In this document: one piece after another, positions 1 through 10,993 of the stretch
Layout of the letters: each line of letters opens with the position of its first letter
Numbering within the stretch: the stretch's first letter is position 1
Source: Romanomermis culicivorax
Taxonomy: Eukaryota > Nematoda > Enoplea > Mermithida > Mermithidae
Length of the DNA: 64,000 nucleotides
Direction: 5' to 3'
NCBI GenBank assembly: GCA_963922205.1
Contig: CAWUHX010000250.1
Coordinates: forward strand, 248,001 to 312,000
Translations under genes and position numbers: made by a program
Notes under the pieces: model-generated
Seen by the model: the letters and a program-made list of their open reading frames with translations, nothing else
The model's database searches: none
What the model was told of the DNA's origin: nothing

Positions 1-1128
1 GTATGTTCTAGAGTTACCGTAATAGTAGAATTACGGTAATTTTTCGATTATGGTAATAAATGTGTTACTGTGGGTCGAAAAGGAAAATCAATGATGAACG
101 CAAAAAGGAAAACTAAAATGAACAAAAAATGGAAAAGAAATAAAAAGAGATTGTGTGTAAAAACGGCTTCCCCTCTGGGAAGAGGAAGCCCTCAAAAATT
201 TGCACCCCGGACCCCCTTTGTCAAAAGGGTGCCACCTGCAGGTGTAAATATATTTCGGAGGTCCCATTTTCTGAACGATCGTTCAAGTCAACAAATGTCA
301 GAATGGTCAATCTGGTCAGTAATGGTCTGTTTAATGAGTAAAATATCGGGAGAGTCATTACGCGATGAAACATTATCCTTACGGGTGCATGCGTATAAAT
401 TTTGATGTTCTGCCAAAAATGACCAAGAAGGTCTTTTATAAAAATGACCAGAGTGAGCTGGCCGTAAAAAGTATGTAGACAAATAAGGTCTTTTATAGAA
501 AGATGACCAAACGAGCTGGTCGTAAAAAGCGTGTAGAAAATTTGGAGAGTTGACGTACGGTAAAGGATACAGATTGGGGAATTACCGTAATAGTAGAATT
601 ACGGTAAATTTTTTTATTATGGTAATGGAGGAATTAGGGTAATAGATGTGTTACTGTAGATGAAAAGGAAAATCAATGATGAACGCAAAAAGGAAAACTA
701 AAATGAACAAAAAATGGAAAAGAAATAAAAAGCGATCGTGTGTAAAAATGGCTTCTCCCGTGGGCAGAAGAAGCCTTTCAAAAATTTGCGCCCCTGGACC
801 CCCTTTGACAAAAGGGCGCCACCTGCAGGCGTAAATATGCTCGGAGGCCCCATTCCTGAACGATCGTTCAAGTCAATCTCAAACGGTCAAATTGGTCAGT
901 AATGGTCTGTTTAATGAGTAAATTCTCGGGAAAGTCATTACGCGATGAAACATTATCCTTACGGGTGCATGCATATAAATTTTGATGTTCTGCCAAAAAT
1001 GACCAAGAAGGTCTTTTATAAAAATGATCAAAAAATAGTCGTAAAAGACATGTAGAAAAAAGAAAAAATCTTTACATATCAAAAAGAAAAATTTTTAATT
1101 CGATGCAACATTCTATTTTATTGTAAAA
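1..1128. repeat. left Polinton TIR, internally duplicated
   Basis: The sequence matches 32746-33940 in reverse complement. It consists of two tandem units of about 580 bp (about 1-580 and 581-1080). Each unit contains an inverted pair (TTACCGTAA...TTACGGTAA at 14-39 and 582-606), a basic-looking A-rich stretch, a palindrome GAACGATCGTTC and a PstI-like palindrome ACCTGCAGGT (less perfect in unit 2). The inner edge lies directly against the stop codon of the polymerase gene. ORFs in the repeat are conserved only because the repeats are, so they are not called as genes. Confidence 0.9.
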
Positions 1129-4100
1129 TTATTTAGTCCAACCATAAGGAAATGTACAAAAATTACGTTTCAAAATACGTTTATCATATACTATACGAAA
1201 TTTTTTCAAAGTTTTACGAGTAACAACTTTACGATCTTGCTGACGCTCTATACGGAGACTATGTACATCTACTTCTTCTTTTCCATTGTTTTTTACAAAA
1301 GCAAAAACCATTCGACGAAGCGAATAAAAATTAACTTTTTTCATAGTATCTGATGACAAAGTGATACTGCGGACTTTGATTACATGACGGTATTGGTCTG
1401 TAGAGGGACTGTACAACCTGTAGGCGTAATTTTTAGGACCTCCACTAACAAATTCGGTAATGTAAGATCCAGAACCATATTCACGTAACTCGTCAGTCAT
1501 TTCACCAAGACACCAACCAGTGGGTACTTGATATTGTTGTTTGTCAACTGTTGACAGGTAAATAATACTATCCGTGTCAAAATACAATACTCGACTTTTT
1601 AATCGCTCAATGTAAGAATATAACTTTAATCGAGCTTGAGCCGTTGTATAAGCTGCAATAACAGCGTTAGTATTTCCCATGATTTCGGCAAAATCATCAT
1701 GTTGACAATATGTTGTTGACACCAATTGTTCATTGATTAGTCTAACATTCTTAATAATATTGGCGACATTCATCACAAGTTCAAAATATTCTTTGGGTGC
1801 ATTGTGGATAACAGTCTTATCCATATTGTTTCGTTGACCAAACTAAAAAAACATAAAAATAATTAAATGAAATACAAAAAACTATGCATAGTTACTTTTC
1901 CCCAGAAAGAATTTAGCATTAATTTAGCCAAAGCTCTCTTTCCAGGATTTTTTAAAATTTTTGAAGAATCCAATGAAATATTCTCACGATTGTAGACCTC
2001 CATCTTGTATTCACGTTTTTGCTCATCTGTCTGAGCTTTAGCAGGATAGCCTTCACTCTCCTATAAAAATTACAATCAAATTCTGTCACATTTACATAAT
2101 ATAAAATTTACTAGTTTCATTTTCATAAAGGTATTGACGTATTGAGTAAATAAACCACCAGTGGGGTTTTTGGTTGGATGATATTGCTCAATATTATCAT
2201 AATGCCAAACCTCGAAAATCTTAAGGATCTGAAACAAAAATAATATACATAGAAAAAGAACCATTACCGTAACAATATACCTTATATCCCTTCTCTAAGG
2301 CTTTATATAATTCTATCGTAACCCATGTACCGTCTAATGCTCTGTCTTGGTCATTATGCACGCATGCGGTCTTTTGTGAATCATGCGTGCAAGTTTTGCA
2401 TAAAGGAAACAATAGTTTACCACCATGTCGATAGGGTAAAACAGGATGTAAGAGTTTGGGAGGTGGTAAAACCTTACACTTGATTAACCCCTCATAAAGT
2501 TGTGACGTTGAACTGACCTCTTCAAAATCTTCAGTAAAGATTTTTGGATGACCTGTAGGGTATTTCCCGTATTTGTTGACAAACGGGTATAAACTGCATA
2601 CATCTACATAATTGATCTTTTCTGCAGGTGTACCATCTTCATTGTACTTAATTTTATGATACAGTTTTACAGCATTAGTGTGACCGCCAAAGAAAGCTAA
2701 AACAAGAAAACTTTTGACAAAATAAAAAAGAACAATTCAAGATTTTACCTTCTCGAGGATTTATAGGTTCCGGTATTTTGACTGTATCAAAAAATGTTTT
2801 CATTTCGGGATCTGAGTGAAGTTGTTGTAAAAGTTCGCACTCCCACATTTCGACTACGCTATAACCGAGTGATTGAAGTTCCATAACACGGTTAAAAGTG
2901 CGCTCATATGCATCGACTGCTTTTGTATTATTATCGGCTGTTAATTGATATCTATTTTTCATACATTTAGGGCAACCATGCCAATAACAACCGTGAAATT
3001 CATAAATTGTGGTGTCTTAATGAGCAAACATATAGATATTAAAATTTCAAAAATTTGAACAAAATTACCTGATAAACCATCAACTCTGTATCTTCCAATT
3101 TGAACTTCGCGACCATTAAGTTTATGTCGAATATACAGTTTTTCATTTTTATGGACTAACCACTTCAACCATTTTAAAGCTATAACAGATTGTCTTTCTT
3201 CTTTACCATAACCTTTGTATGGTATTACACCAATAGTATCTGGCTTCAAAAATAAACGTCGGAAAACTAAGTTGCAAGCACTAGCAAGGGTTATTGAATT
3301 TTCAAAAGGATCGACATTTGTTTCTTCCATAAAAATATCGCGAAATTTCATACAACATTGTCGTAAAACTTGCACATCGCTACGACAGTAGTCAATTAAC
3401 TCATTATCAAAATTAAATTGACAACCCTAAACAATGATGCATTTAAATGCAAAACTTTATACTTTTGCAAACTTACTGCTTCAAGCTTTCGATTATACCA
3501 CTCCAGAAACGTGGCACGAGCCGCAGGTTTCATAGCATTGTAACCGTACATATTGGGTGATGGATATGAGCCAATATATTCGTAATTTTCTTTTCTGTTA
3601 AAGAAATGAGGGAAATATCCTTTACATATTTCACTTATCCCAAATGTTTTCGGTAAAGCCGCCAAAGGCATCGGAAGAAAGTTCAGAGAATCAATAATTT
3701 TTATCGACCCTACTTTGATACACATCAACTCTAAACCTAAAAATAAATAAATAGATGAAAATGAAAAACTATAAACAATTTACTAATTCACCCTTATTAA
3801 TGATATGTAGTTTATGATGTCCATTACGATACAAAAACTGCATTATAAATTGTCCATCGAATCCTTGAGAATTATGTGCTATTGCAGTAATGTTTTTCAT
3901 ACCTTTTGCAAAAAGGTATTCGCAGAAATCATTTAGACATGTAGATCCTTTGAAAATACGTTCGCGTTGACCGCATGTATTGCAGCAAAAATTTCCCTCG
4001 TTTTGACGACACTGATCGCATACAGTATGGACAACACATAAATTTGGTTCATGTTCGAACACATCCCCTAATTCGCTTTGTCGTAGAATTTTTTCCTGTG

Positions 4101-5935
4101 TAGTCTCAAAATCATAAAAAACAAATTTTTGATTAACAGGACATTTATCGGTAATTCCTGTTTGATTATCATCTAGACACTCATCCTCATCAACATTTGT
4201 TTCAAATATATCTTCTTCCTCTTCAATTTGCTCGCTACCAACAGGTTGCATAAAACATAAATGATCTAAAATAAAAATTTTCATATAAAATAAAATAAAA
4301 TAAAATAATTACACCATATCTAATACCTTTTTTAGGTACGCTTTTCTTGCATGTTTTGCATTCAAAATAACCGCAATTATGAGGATTAGAATGTGCTCGT
4401 CGAACCAGTGTATCACATTGTTCGCACACTTTGCAATGATCGCAAATAGATAAACCTGTTTTTTGACGTTTGGATTGACCTCTTTGAGTAAAAACAAGCT
4501 TGTGTCGAGCAAAACACTTATCGTTTTTAAAATATCGCAGACAATCTTTGCATTTTCGAGCATTAAATTGATTACATGGGGGTGTATTGTAACACAGAGG
4601 ACAAACGTTTCTGCATCTGTGTTCCATTTTGTTGTTGTAGGCCAGATCGCAATGAGGACAAAAGTAGCTGCGGTCAAAAAATCCAGGCATCTTTGTAATG
4701 ACGGAGTAATGGTTATCATGGTGGTAAATATTTAAAACATGCGTTGCTTCAGGTCCTTAAAACTCTAAATACGTACACAATAACAGAAAAAATAAAAACT
4801 CTAACCTCTAAATATTAAATCTTTAAAGCGTTCTCTGCTAAAAACTTTGATTTGATAATGGGGTAATAAAACAGTTTGCAATTGTTCCCACTGATGAAAA
4901 CCGCAAGCTCCTTGATGATTAGCTAAGCCTGCTAAGGTCATCAGTTCTTTAGCAACCTTTGTTTGCAGCAGATGTGACTTGTCAGACTTTGGAATACTTT
5001 CCCATTTGTGCTCAGCATTCTTATCTTTTTTATGAATGTAAGCTCTAGCAACAACTAGAGCTCTAGCAAAATATAAATCATCCGTGTTGTTGATTTGAAT
5101 AATACAGCGTTTATCTTTTAGAAAATCATTATGCTTTAAATATTGATGAGCATTGTGAATACCTTAAATAAATAAATAAATAAATAAATAAAAATCTTAC
5201 ATAAGTAATTTTAATCAGCTTACCGCTACCCGCAGGTGGTGTTACAACAATGGTACGAATTGTAGACTGAGGACTATCAATTTGTATTTGCTCGTTTGAT
5301 TGAAGAACAGCGTTAAGAGTGTTTACAATCAACTCTCCAGTTAAAGCATGTTTCGGTCTAAAAGGTATCAAAACACGACCTTTCGTCAAATCTGGATGGT
5401 CAAAGGAAAACCCTATAAACGCATTATCAGCAACATTCTCAGAAATTCGCTCTACTATACGTTGAAATGTTGGCACTATTTGAGCATTTAAATCATCCAT
5501 ATGTTCTGTATTATGAAAGTTCACAGAGTACTCGCGACCTTCGGTATTAAAACGCCTAATATTTACGGTACTGGGTTGACCTAGTTCGAAAAAATCATCC
5601 GCAACAAAAGATGCATTTGTTACACCTCCACTACCCCCACCACCACCACCAATTTGAGCTGTTTCGTAAATTTCTTCCTCATCAGAACTGTAAGGCGTAT
5701 AACTTTTGTATTGATCATCTTCATCATCATAATCTAAAACAGTTCCTTCTTCTTCTTCTTCTTCCGAAATATTATTATTATTATCGAGTGTTTCTTCTTC
5801 TTCTTTCTCAGAGGTAATATTCTCTGAAGACTCATTCACTATTGTTTCATCGTCTTCATCAGAAGTAATATCTTCTAAAATTTCCATAGGCATGTCGTCT
5901 TCGTCCGAAGTAATATCTTCATAAATAGGTTTCAT
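1129..5935 (-). CDS. PolB: protein-primed type B DNA polymerase, 11 exons, intact
   Basis: The enzyme replicates the Polinton genome. Proposed exons, 5' to 3' on the minus strand: 5935-5224, 5162-4806, 4755-4327, 4265-3792, 3736-3477, 3426-3069, 3015-2749, 2696-2281, 2228-2112, 2060-1896, 1842-1129. All ten introns are GT-AG and 50-61 bp. The exons sum to 4269 nt with every phase consistent, giving 1422 aa. The N-terminus is acidic with repeated ITSDEDD and a poly-Gly run. A Cys-rich zinc-finger-like region lies near residues 370-500. The 3'-5' exonuclease motifs are FYDFETT (about 550), HNSQGFD (about 635) and YCRSDVQVL (about 755). A family motif YEFHGCYWHGCPKC follows. Polymerase motifs are DVCSLYP (A), KLMLNSFWGKFG (B) and YFDTDS (C, about 1274). 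All key catalytic residues are present. The start is the only ATG at the head of the open first exon. Confidence 0.93.
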
Positions 5936-6738
5936 TATAAAAATTATCTAAACTAGAAAATATAAAAACTATAAAGTAGAAAAATAGAAAACAACCTATT
6001 CATCAAAAACTTATACAGTAATAATAATAGAAAATTTTTATAAATCAGCAAAAACTATTAATTTTATGGTAGAGATTTAATTATTGTTTACGAGGTTAAT
6101 GTAGTACTTTTCTTTTTTATGATGGGAAAGCTTTAAAGACCTCTATAACTCATGAACACGTGCCCATATCATTTCTTTAGCTTATTTTATTAGCATATAA
6201 CCAGTTAAAACCAGTTGAAAACCTGTTTTACTGTACAACCCTAGTATTTTTGTTTTGATTCTTGAAGCTATAAAATAACTGTAATAGCTGCTTATAACCC
6301 TGTTGCACCATCTTTTCTTTTTATGTGGAAAAGCTTTAAAGACCCTTATAACTCATGCGCACGTGGCTATATTGCTTCTATAGCTCTGACCTTGATAATT
6401 ACTATAACACATAAAACACATATATTTTTCTAGCTTTGATCTCAAAGGTTACCGTACCACATAAACACATTTTATTTTATTTTTGTAGAACATAGCTCCT
6501 CCTCTCATATACTCCTCAGAATAGTAGAATACTGTAGGATATATGTCTTGAATATTTATTATGCTTATAACTCCTCCTCTTACAGCTATAAGCTGTATAT
6601 CTTGGTTATTTTATTATAACTATAACCTCCTTTTACTCAAAAATTTTGAACACTTTATACATTTATCTGTTTTGTTGCTACAAAAACTACTCGCTTCTTC
6701 TCTCTCTCTCTTTAATATTTCTTCAAGAATTTTCAAAA
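5936..6738. promoter_or_regulatory. divergent intergenic region of the Polinton
   Basis: About 800 bp separates the leftward polymerase from the rightward genes, so it probably carries both promoters. It has no credible gene. An imperfect direct repeat of about 50 bp (GCTTTAAAGACC...ATAACTCATG..CACGTG) occurs at about 6128 and 6331. Pyrimidine-rich blocks CTCCTCCTCT occur at about 6495 and 6570. The promoter role is inferred from position and repeats only. Confidence 0.45.
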
Positions 6739-7458
6739 ATGGAACACCAGTTTATGTTAGACGAAAACATGGCATTATTTGTAGTGGTTGAAGGTAGATA
6801 CGTGTCAATCTATTTTCGTAACATCGACCCTAAAACAAAAGAGGCGTACAGTCGCGGATTCAAGCTCATTTTACCACAATACGGTATACTAGGTCGCAAT
6901 GTCAATATTATTGAAAAGACATTTTCATATGGAGGTCGATGCGGCATCAACCTTGGTTATAAAATGCTGGTCGAGAGCGACGGGGTTACAGTACGATTTA
7001 ACAATTTGTTTAATGGAACGACATGGTGTTTATCTAAAGAAGTGAGTTGATATATAAATTCTTTCTTTCTTTCTTTTAAAATATAATGTTTTATTCTTTA
7101 GCAATTTTGGCGCTGGACCAATATGATACATGAGATAGTTCCAGCTATTTCAAACGAGTACAACGCTTTAGCAGCAAATTTCCAGCTAGCGATAAAACGC
7201 AAAACAAATGAAAACGACAACGTAGCTGGAAAAAATGGTTCTACCCCGAAAATCGTTAAAGAAGAAGAAGAAGTCGGTGCAGATAAGAAAATTATAAAAG
7301 AAGAAGAAGGGATTCATGCTACAAAATTCGCCAGAGAACAAAGCAATGCTCCTGAAGATCAAAAGGAAGCTAGCGTTCAAACGTCCTTTATTAATGATCT
7401 CTTCATCAATTGTTTCAATGATCCAGACTACGATTCTTTTGTTGGACGCCGAAACTAA
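6739..7458 (+). CDS. Polinton accessory protein of unknown function, 2 exons
   Basis: Exons 6739-7041 and 7102-7458 join in frame across a 60-bp intron (GTGAGT...TTTAG) to give 219 aa. The start is the ATG after a poly-pyrimidine leader. The N-terminal 110 residues are globular and end in a Trp-containing segment (GTTWCLSKE joined to QFWRWTNM). The C-terminal half is highly charged, rich in Glu and Lys, and probably disordered. The first half loosely resembles PC4-type single-strand-binding proteins (beta-rich domain followed by a Trp helix), but I could not confirm this and give no function. It is the first rightward gene beside the polymerase, a position expected for early or replication functions. 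Confidence 0.6.
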
Positions 7459-7466
7459 TTAATTTG

Positions 7467-7963
7467 TTGGACGCCGAAACCAGACGTATTTGTGAGTTAC
7501 GTGTTCCGGGTTTAGATATTCCATGGTTTTTTGATGAGCAAGTAGTAAAAGGTGAAAAATATTTATAATTATATGTGCTGAGTTAGTTATACAAGACATC
7601 TTTAATGGGTGTATTTTTGATTGTTATTGCGCGAAAGAGGTAGGAATTGTTGAGGATCATCAGTGTCCAGCTCGTAATTCCATATATAATATCGCAATTA
7701 CACCAACAGTTAATCGTTTATATGAAAAGATGGGACTTATCATTGACTGTTTTGAATATGTTATAGGTGAAGTTCAAGGTTATTACAGTCTTCGCGCTTT
7801 TAAACAGATGATTGACATATTTAGATGTATACCACTTACAACTACTGGCCGTAAAATTCTTAAGGATACTGTAGCTTGTTTTATTGATGAAGGTTATCAT
7901 TATGATTTTGATGATGCTGTTGTTATCAAAACACTACGCGATTTTATTAACAGTAAATTGTAA
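7467..7963 (+). CDS. unknown Polinton protein or severed 3' part of the preceding gene
   Basis: A reading frame from 7467 to 7551 joins across a possible 44-bp GT-AG intron (7552-7595) to 7596-7963, giving about 150 codons ending in a stop. No ATG starts the first exon. The frame directly follows a 15-bp duplication (GTTGGACGCCGAAAC at 7440 and 7466) that includes the upstream stop codon. I infer that this may once have continued the upstream protein and was separated by slippage, or that an unseen upstream exon supplies the start. The protein has several Cys and His residues (DCYCAKE, EDHQCPARN) but no family I recognise. Confidence 0.45.
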
Positions 7964-8275
7964 AAGTTTTGCTTACATTCATTCATTCATTCATTCATTA
8001 CAGCTTGTATGTTTTAATTAGCTATATTTTGATTGCTTATGTAATTGCTTACGTATTTGCTTGTTATATAATTTCATACATACATTGCGTGTATATTTTG
8101 CATACAGTAATGCTATTCTATTTTATATAATCATCTATCTTTATGTTTTACATGTGCACTGTTTTATATTGTAATTTTGATAATTATGTAACATTTTGTT
8201 TTAAATAATAATAAAAATCATTTTAAAAATTGTTCAAGTAAAAAGGTGGTTGGTTTTTGTTGTTGTCAAAAAGAG
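7964..8275. other. AT-rich spacer
   Basis: About 310 bp with a short CATT tandem run (7977-7999) and no coding signal. It may contain the promoter of the packaging ATPase gene. I see no clear motif. Confidence 0.5.
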
Positions 8276-8935
8276 ATGTCAAATGATGACGATGCTGAAA
8301 AGTTTTATATATGGAAACATCCATTTAACTGTATAGTTTCTGCTCCAACAAAATCAGGAAAAACACAATTTGTTAAAAAACTTGTAATTTTTGCTAAAGA
8401 AATGCTTCACCCTGCTCCTGTGAAAATTTATTGGTGTTATTCGGAATGGCAAGAAGCTTACGATGAATTAGTTCAGAAATGTTCTTATGTAGAATTTATT
8501 CAAGGTTCGCCTGATTTGAATGAACTTCAGAAAAGTAAAGATACACCTAAATTATTAATTATGGATGATATGATGCAAGAGATGAAGAATGATCAAAGTT
8601 TAACTCAACTTTTTACTAAAGGATCGCATCATTGGAATATATCAATTATACATATAGTTCAGAATGCCTTTTTTGATGGAATGCGTACGAGTAGGATAAA
8701 CGCTCAATATTTAATTCTTTTAAAAAACCCAAGCGATAGATTACAAGTCCGCACACTGGCTCGACAGATTTTTCCAACTACCTCAAATTATTTCATAGAG
8801 GCGTATGAGGATGCTACTAGTAAACCATACGGTTATTTATTAATAGATCTTACACAGACATGTCCTGAAAAATATCAACTTAGATCTAATATATTCCCCG
8901 ACAATGATCATATGATTTTGTATACACCTAAATGA
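8276..8935 (+). CDS. ATP: genome-packaging ATPase (FtsK/HerA type)
   Basis: This 219-aa protein, single exon, matches the Polinton packaging ATPase, which is expected to drive DNA into the capsid. The P-loop is SAPTKSGKT near residues 24-32, where the usual first Gly of Walker A is Ala. Walker B is KLLIMDDMM near residue 95. A downstream Asn/Gln-rich sensor-like segment (IIHIVQNAFFDG) and a conserved Arg-rich region follow. The ATG at 8276 is chosen because the upstream in-frame codons contain no ATG and the family begins shortly before the P-loop. Length and order fit Polintons. Confidence 0.88.
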   Translation: MSNDDDAEKFYIWKHPFNCIVSAPTKSGKTQFVKKLVIFAKEMLHPAPVKIYWCYSEWQEAYDELVQKCSYVEFIQGSPDLNELQKSKDTPKLLIMDDMMQEMKNDQSLTQLFTKGSHHWNISIIHIVQNAFFDGMRTSRINAQYLILLKNPSDRLQVRTLARQIFPTTSNYFIEAYEDATSKPYGYLLIDLTQTCPEKYQLRSNIFPDNDHMILYTPK

Positions 8936-8993
8936 TTCATCATTTTTACAAAAAACTTTATACAGGTTAGTCGGATCCTATTATTTTAGCGAT

Positions 8994-9431
8994 ATGATAT
9001 ACAGTAAACACATTTTTTTAAACACTCTCGCTGTGATCCTTTTCATAGCTGTTTTTATTGTATGGGTACAATACCCTTTTCAATTTTATGAAAATGAAGA
9101 AGAACCTGTAAATGTTACAGATTTTACGATACCAAACACAAAAAATGTTACAGATCAGAAATTATTATTATTACGGGAAAATTATAAATTACATATAATA
9201 CCCTTACTACGTTATGTAGAAAAAATTTTACATTGTCCTCAGAATGAAGGACAATTTATGCAATTACGAGCGTGTTTCAAAATATATATTTTCAATCCTG
9301 TCGTATTTTCTTGTTGTAGTCAAAGCAGTAAATTTCAAAACTTGTACATCAATGGAAGTAGATTACGATATATTGATACGATAGCTTTATTACATAATCA
9401 GAAAAAAATATTATACCCTTCATCAGTCTAG
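8994..9431 (+). CDS. predicted type II membrane protein
   Basis: The 145-aa product has one strong hydrophobic segment near residues 8-27 (TLAVILFIAVFIVWV) after a short basic N-terminus. Three N-glycosylation sequons follow (NVTD twice and NGSR). Several cysteines in the second half could form disulfides. This suggests a protein anchored by its N-terminus with the C-terminal domain outside the cytosol. I recognise no family. The gene lies 58 bp downstream of the ATPase gene. Confidence 0.55.
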   Translation: MIYSKHIFLNTLAVILFIAVFIVWVQYPFQFYENEEEPVNVTDFTIPNTKNVTDQKLLLLRENYKLHIIPLLRYVEKILHCPQNEGQFMQLRACFKIYIFNPVVFSCCSQSSKFQNLYINGSRLRYIDTIALLHNQKKILYPSSV

Positions 9432-9491
9432 TCGAGAATTTTGAAGAGGTTGGTCGTTTTTCTATAATTCGTTTGTTTTGTGACAATTACG

Positions 9492-9960
9492 ATGTCAGCT
9501 GCATTTGAAGTTTTTGTCAGAATGGTGCAAAATAAAGTAAAAGGTAAAAATTTTATATCTCTTTTTGTTCTTTAACTATTTATTAAACTATAGTATTTTT
9601 ATTTAAGGTAAAATACTAAACAACAAACAGAAACGCGAAATAGGGGATTTGTTTTGGACTCGTTTCTCACCCGAAGCCAAGATTTTTTACAAAGACATAG
9701 CTAAGGCGTGCAACCATTTATGGCGTGAAGTTGGTTTACCTATGGGACGTAAAAAAGTTACACAATTTTGGTGTTTTGCTAGATTATTACTGACGGAGTT
9801 GGATATGGTCGAAACTCGCGCTATTTTTGTAGAAGATCTTTTTTTAAAACTAGATACAGTTCATAAACTATTTTTTATGAATATGAATAATTTGTGTGCT
9901 TTTTCTAGACGCGAAGAGTTAAATATCGTCATACAAAATGAAGCTTCATTACTATCTTAA
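9492..9960 (+). CDS. HMG-box-like DNA-binding protein, 2 exons
   Basis: Exons 9492-9543 and 9608-9960 join in frame over a 64-bp intron to give 134 aa. The first 60 residues have the spacing of an HMG box: an aromatic helix 1 (AFEVFVRMVQNKV), a basic helix 2 that leads into LFWTRFSPEAK, and helix 3 IFYKDIAKACN. The Trp and the F-S-P-E-A-K turn are typical of the fold. The rest is helical and unassigned. A likely role is bending or compacting element DNA, or chromatin access; this is inference. A second protein of the same kind is encoded at 31303-31728 on the other strand. Confidence 0.5.
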
Positions 9961-10042
9961 TGTAATACAATAAATATTTCAATGTTTACTCATCATTTGG
10001 TCATTATTGTAAAATTTTTTTGTACTGTACGGTCTGTTTTGT

Positions 10043-10396
10043 ATGGCTTCTAGATTAAAGAAATATATTCACGAGCTCAATGTGTTGAAAAATTCAAATC
10101 GTGTTCAAAGACGTGCTTTTCTTCAACATTCTTCCTCCGATTTGATCTGTTGTATATGTGAAATTTGTTTCAACATTTTGAACGGTAATATTCCTATTAA
10201 TTCAAACTTAAAAAAGAAATTGGCCAAATATAAATTATTGCTCAGAGGTTTAGCTACTAGACACGAAAAAAACAAGAAAAAAGATTTACATAATAAACAT
10301 GTAAGAATTGTTCAAAGTGGTGGAGCATTTTTACCTCTAGTACTACCCGTTTTATTATCTACATTAGCAAGTTTTGTTACAGAGAAATTATTATAG
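10043..10396 (+). CDS. small basic Polinton protein with hydrophobic C-terminus
   Basis: This 117-aa single-exon protein begins with a basic helical region, followed by a Cys-rich helix (DLICCICEICFNILNGN) and a Lys-rich linker. It ends with a Gly-Gly turn and a hydrophobic stretch (FLPLVLPVLLSTLASFV). Proteins of this layout are common next to structural genes in Polintons and adinto-like elements, where they are thought to be virion components. That role is inferred from layout. The stop lies 1 nt before the ATG of the next gene, so the two are tightly linked. Confidence 0.6.
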   Translation: MASRLKKYIHELNVLKNSNRVQRRAFLQHSSSDLICCICEICFNILNGNIPINSNLKKKLAKYKLLLRGLATRHEKNKKKDLHNKHVRIVQSGGAFLPLVLPVLLSTLASFVTEKLL

Positions 10397-10988
10397 AATG
10401 AAATTTGCTAATAAATTTGCTCTTATACCTCAGGAGGTTCTGAATAAACTGAATAACTCTCAGGTTTCTTCTTCTTCGACGACGACGAGTTCAAATGAAA
10501 AGACAGGTATAGCTAAGCAAGTTGACATGTATCGTAACGAGCTAGAGCGCATTTTGAAAGATAATACGTTAACACCTGAAGAACAATACAAAATGTACTC
10601 GCAACTATTTTCACAATATTTAACTTTTGAACATGAAAAGGCTCAACCTACTACAGTGATTTTAAACCAAAAAGTTATTGATAACAAAGAAGATGAGAAG
10701 GATAGTGACGATTTGAAACAAAAAGAAAAAAATTGGTTGAACGATGAAAAGTTACTTAGCGGTATTCCTAAACAGTTTAAACGCTCGGCATCCTTATTAT
10801 TGGAGCATGTGCGACGTAACCCTAGTATAAATGTTAATAAGCAAGGTGAAGTATTAATTGGTGGAAAATTAATTGAAGGATCACATATTATTGATTTATT
10901 ACATGATTTGTCTCGTAAATGTTCAAAAATTACGCAAATGCTTGGAGTAGATGAGTTTGTTAATGCTTTGAAAAAATATAATGTACCA

Positions 10989-10993
10989 TTAGA
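10989..10993. repeat. target site duplication TTAGA, left copy
   Basis: The five bases TTAGA directly precede the TG end of the retrotransposon. The right copy is at 25053-25057. Removing one copy restores the host reading frame, which supports a true integration event. Confidence 0.9.

Noticed and set aside
70-405. ORFs of 60-111 codons in both TIRs that are nearly identical
   Set aside because: Identity follows from the TIR being repeated. The frames begin with non-ATG codons, overlap each other in different frames and have no recognisable domain.
5611-5817. ORF rich in His/Leu on the plus strand
   Set aside because: It is the antisense of the acidic and Gly-rich N-terminus of the polymerase.
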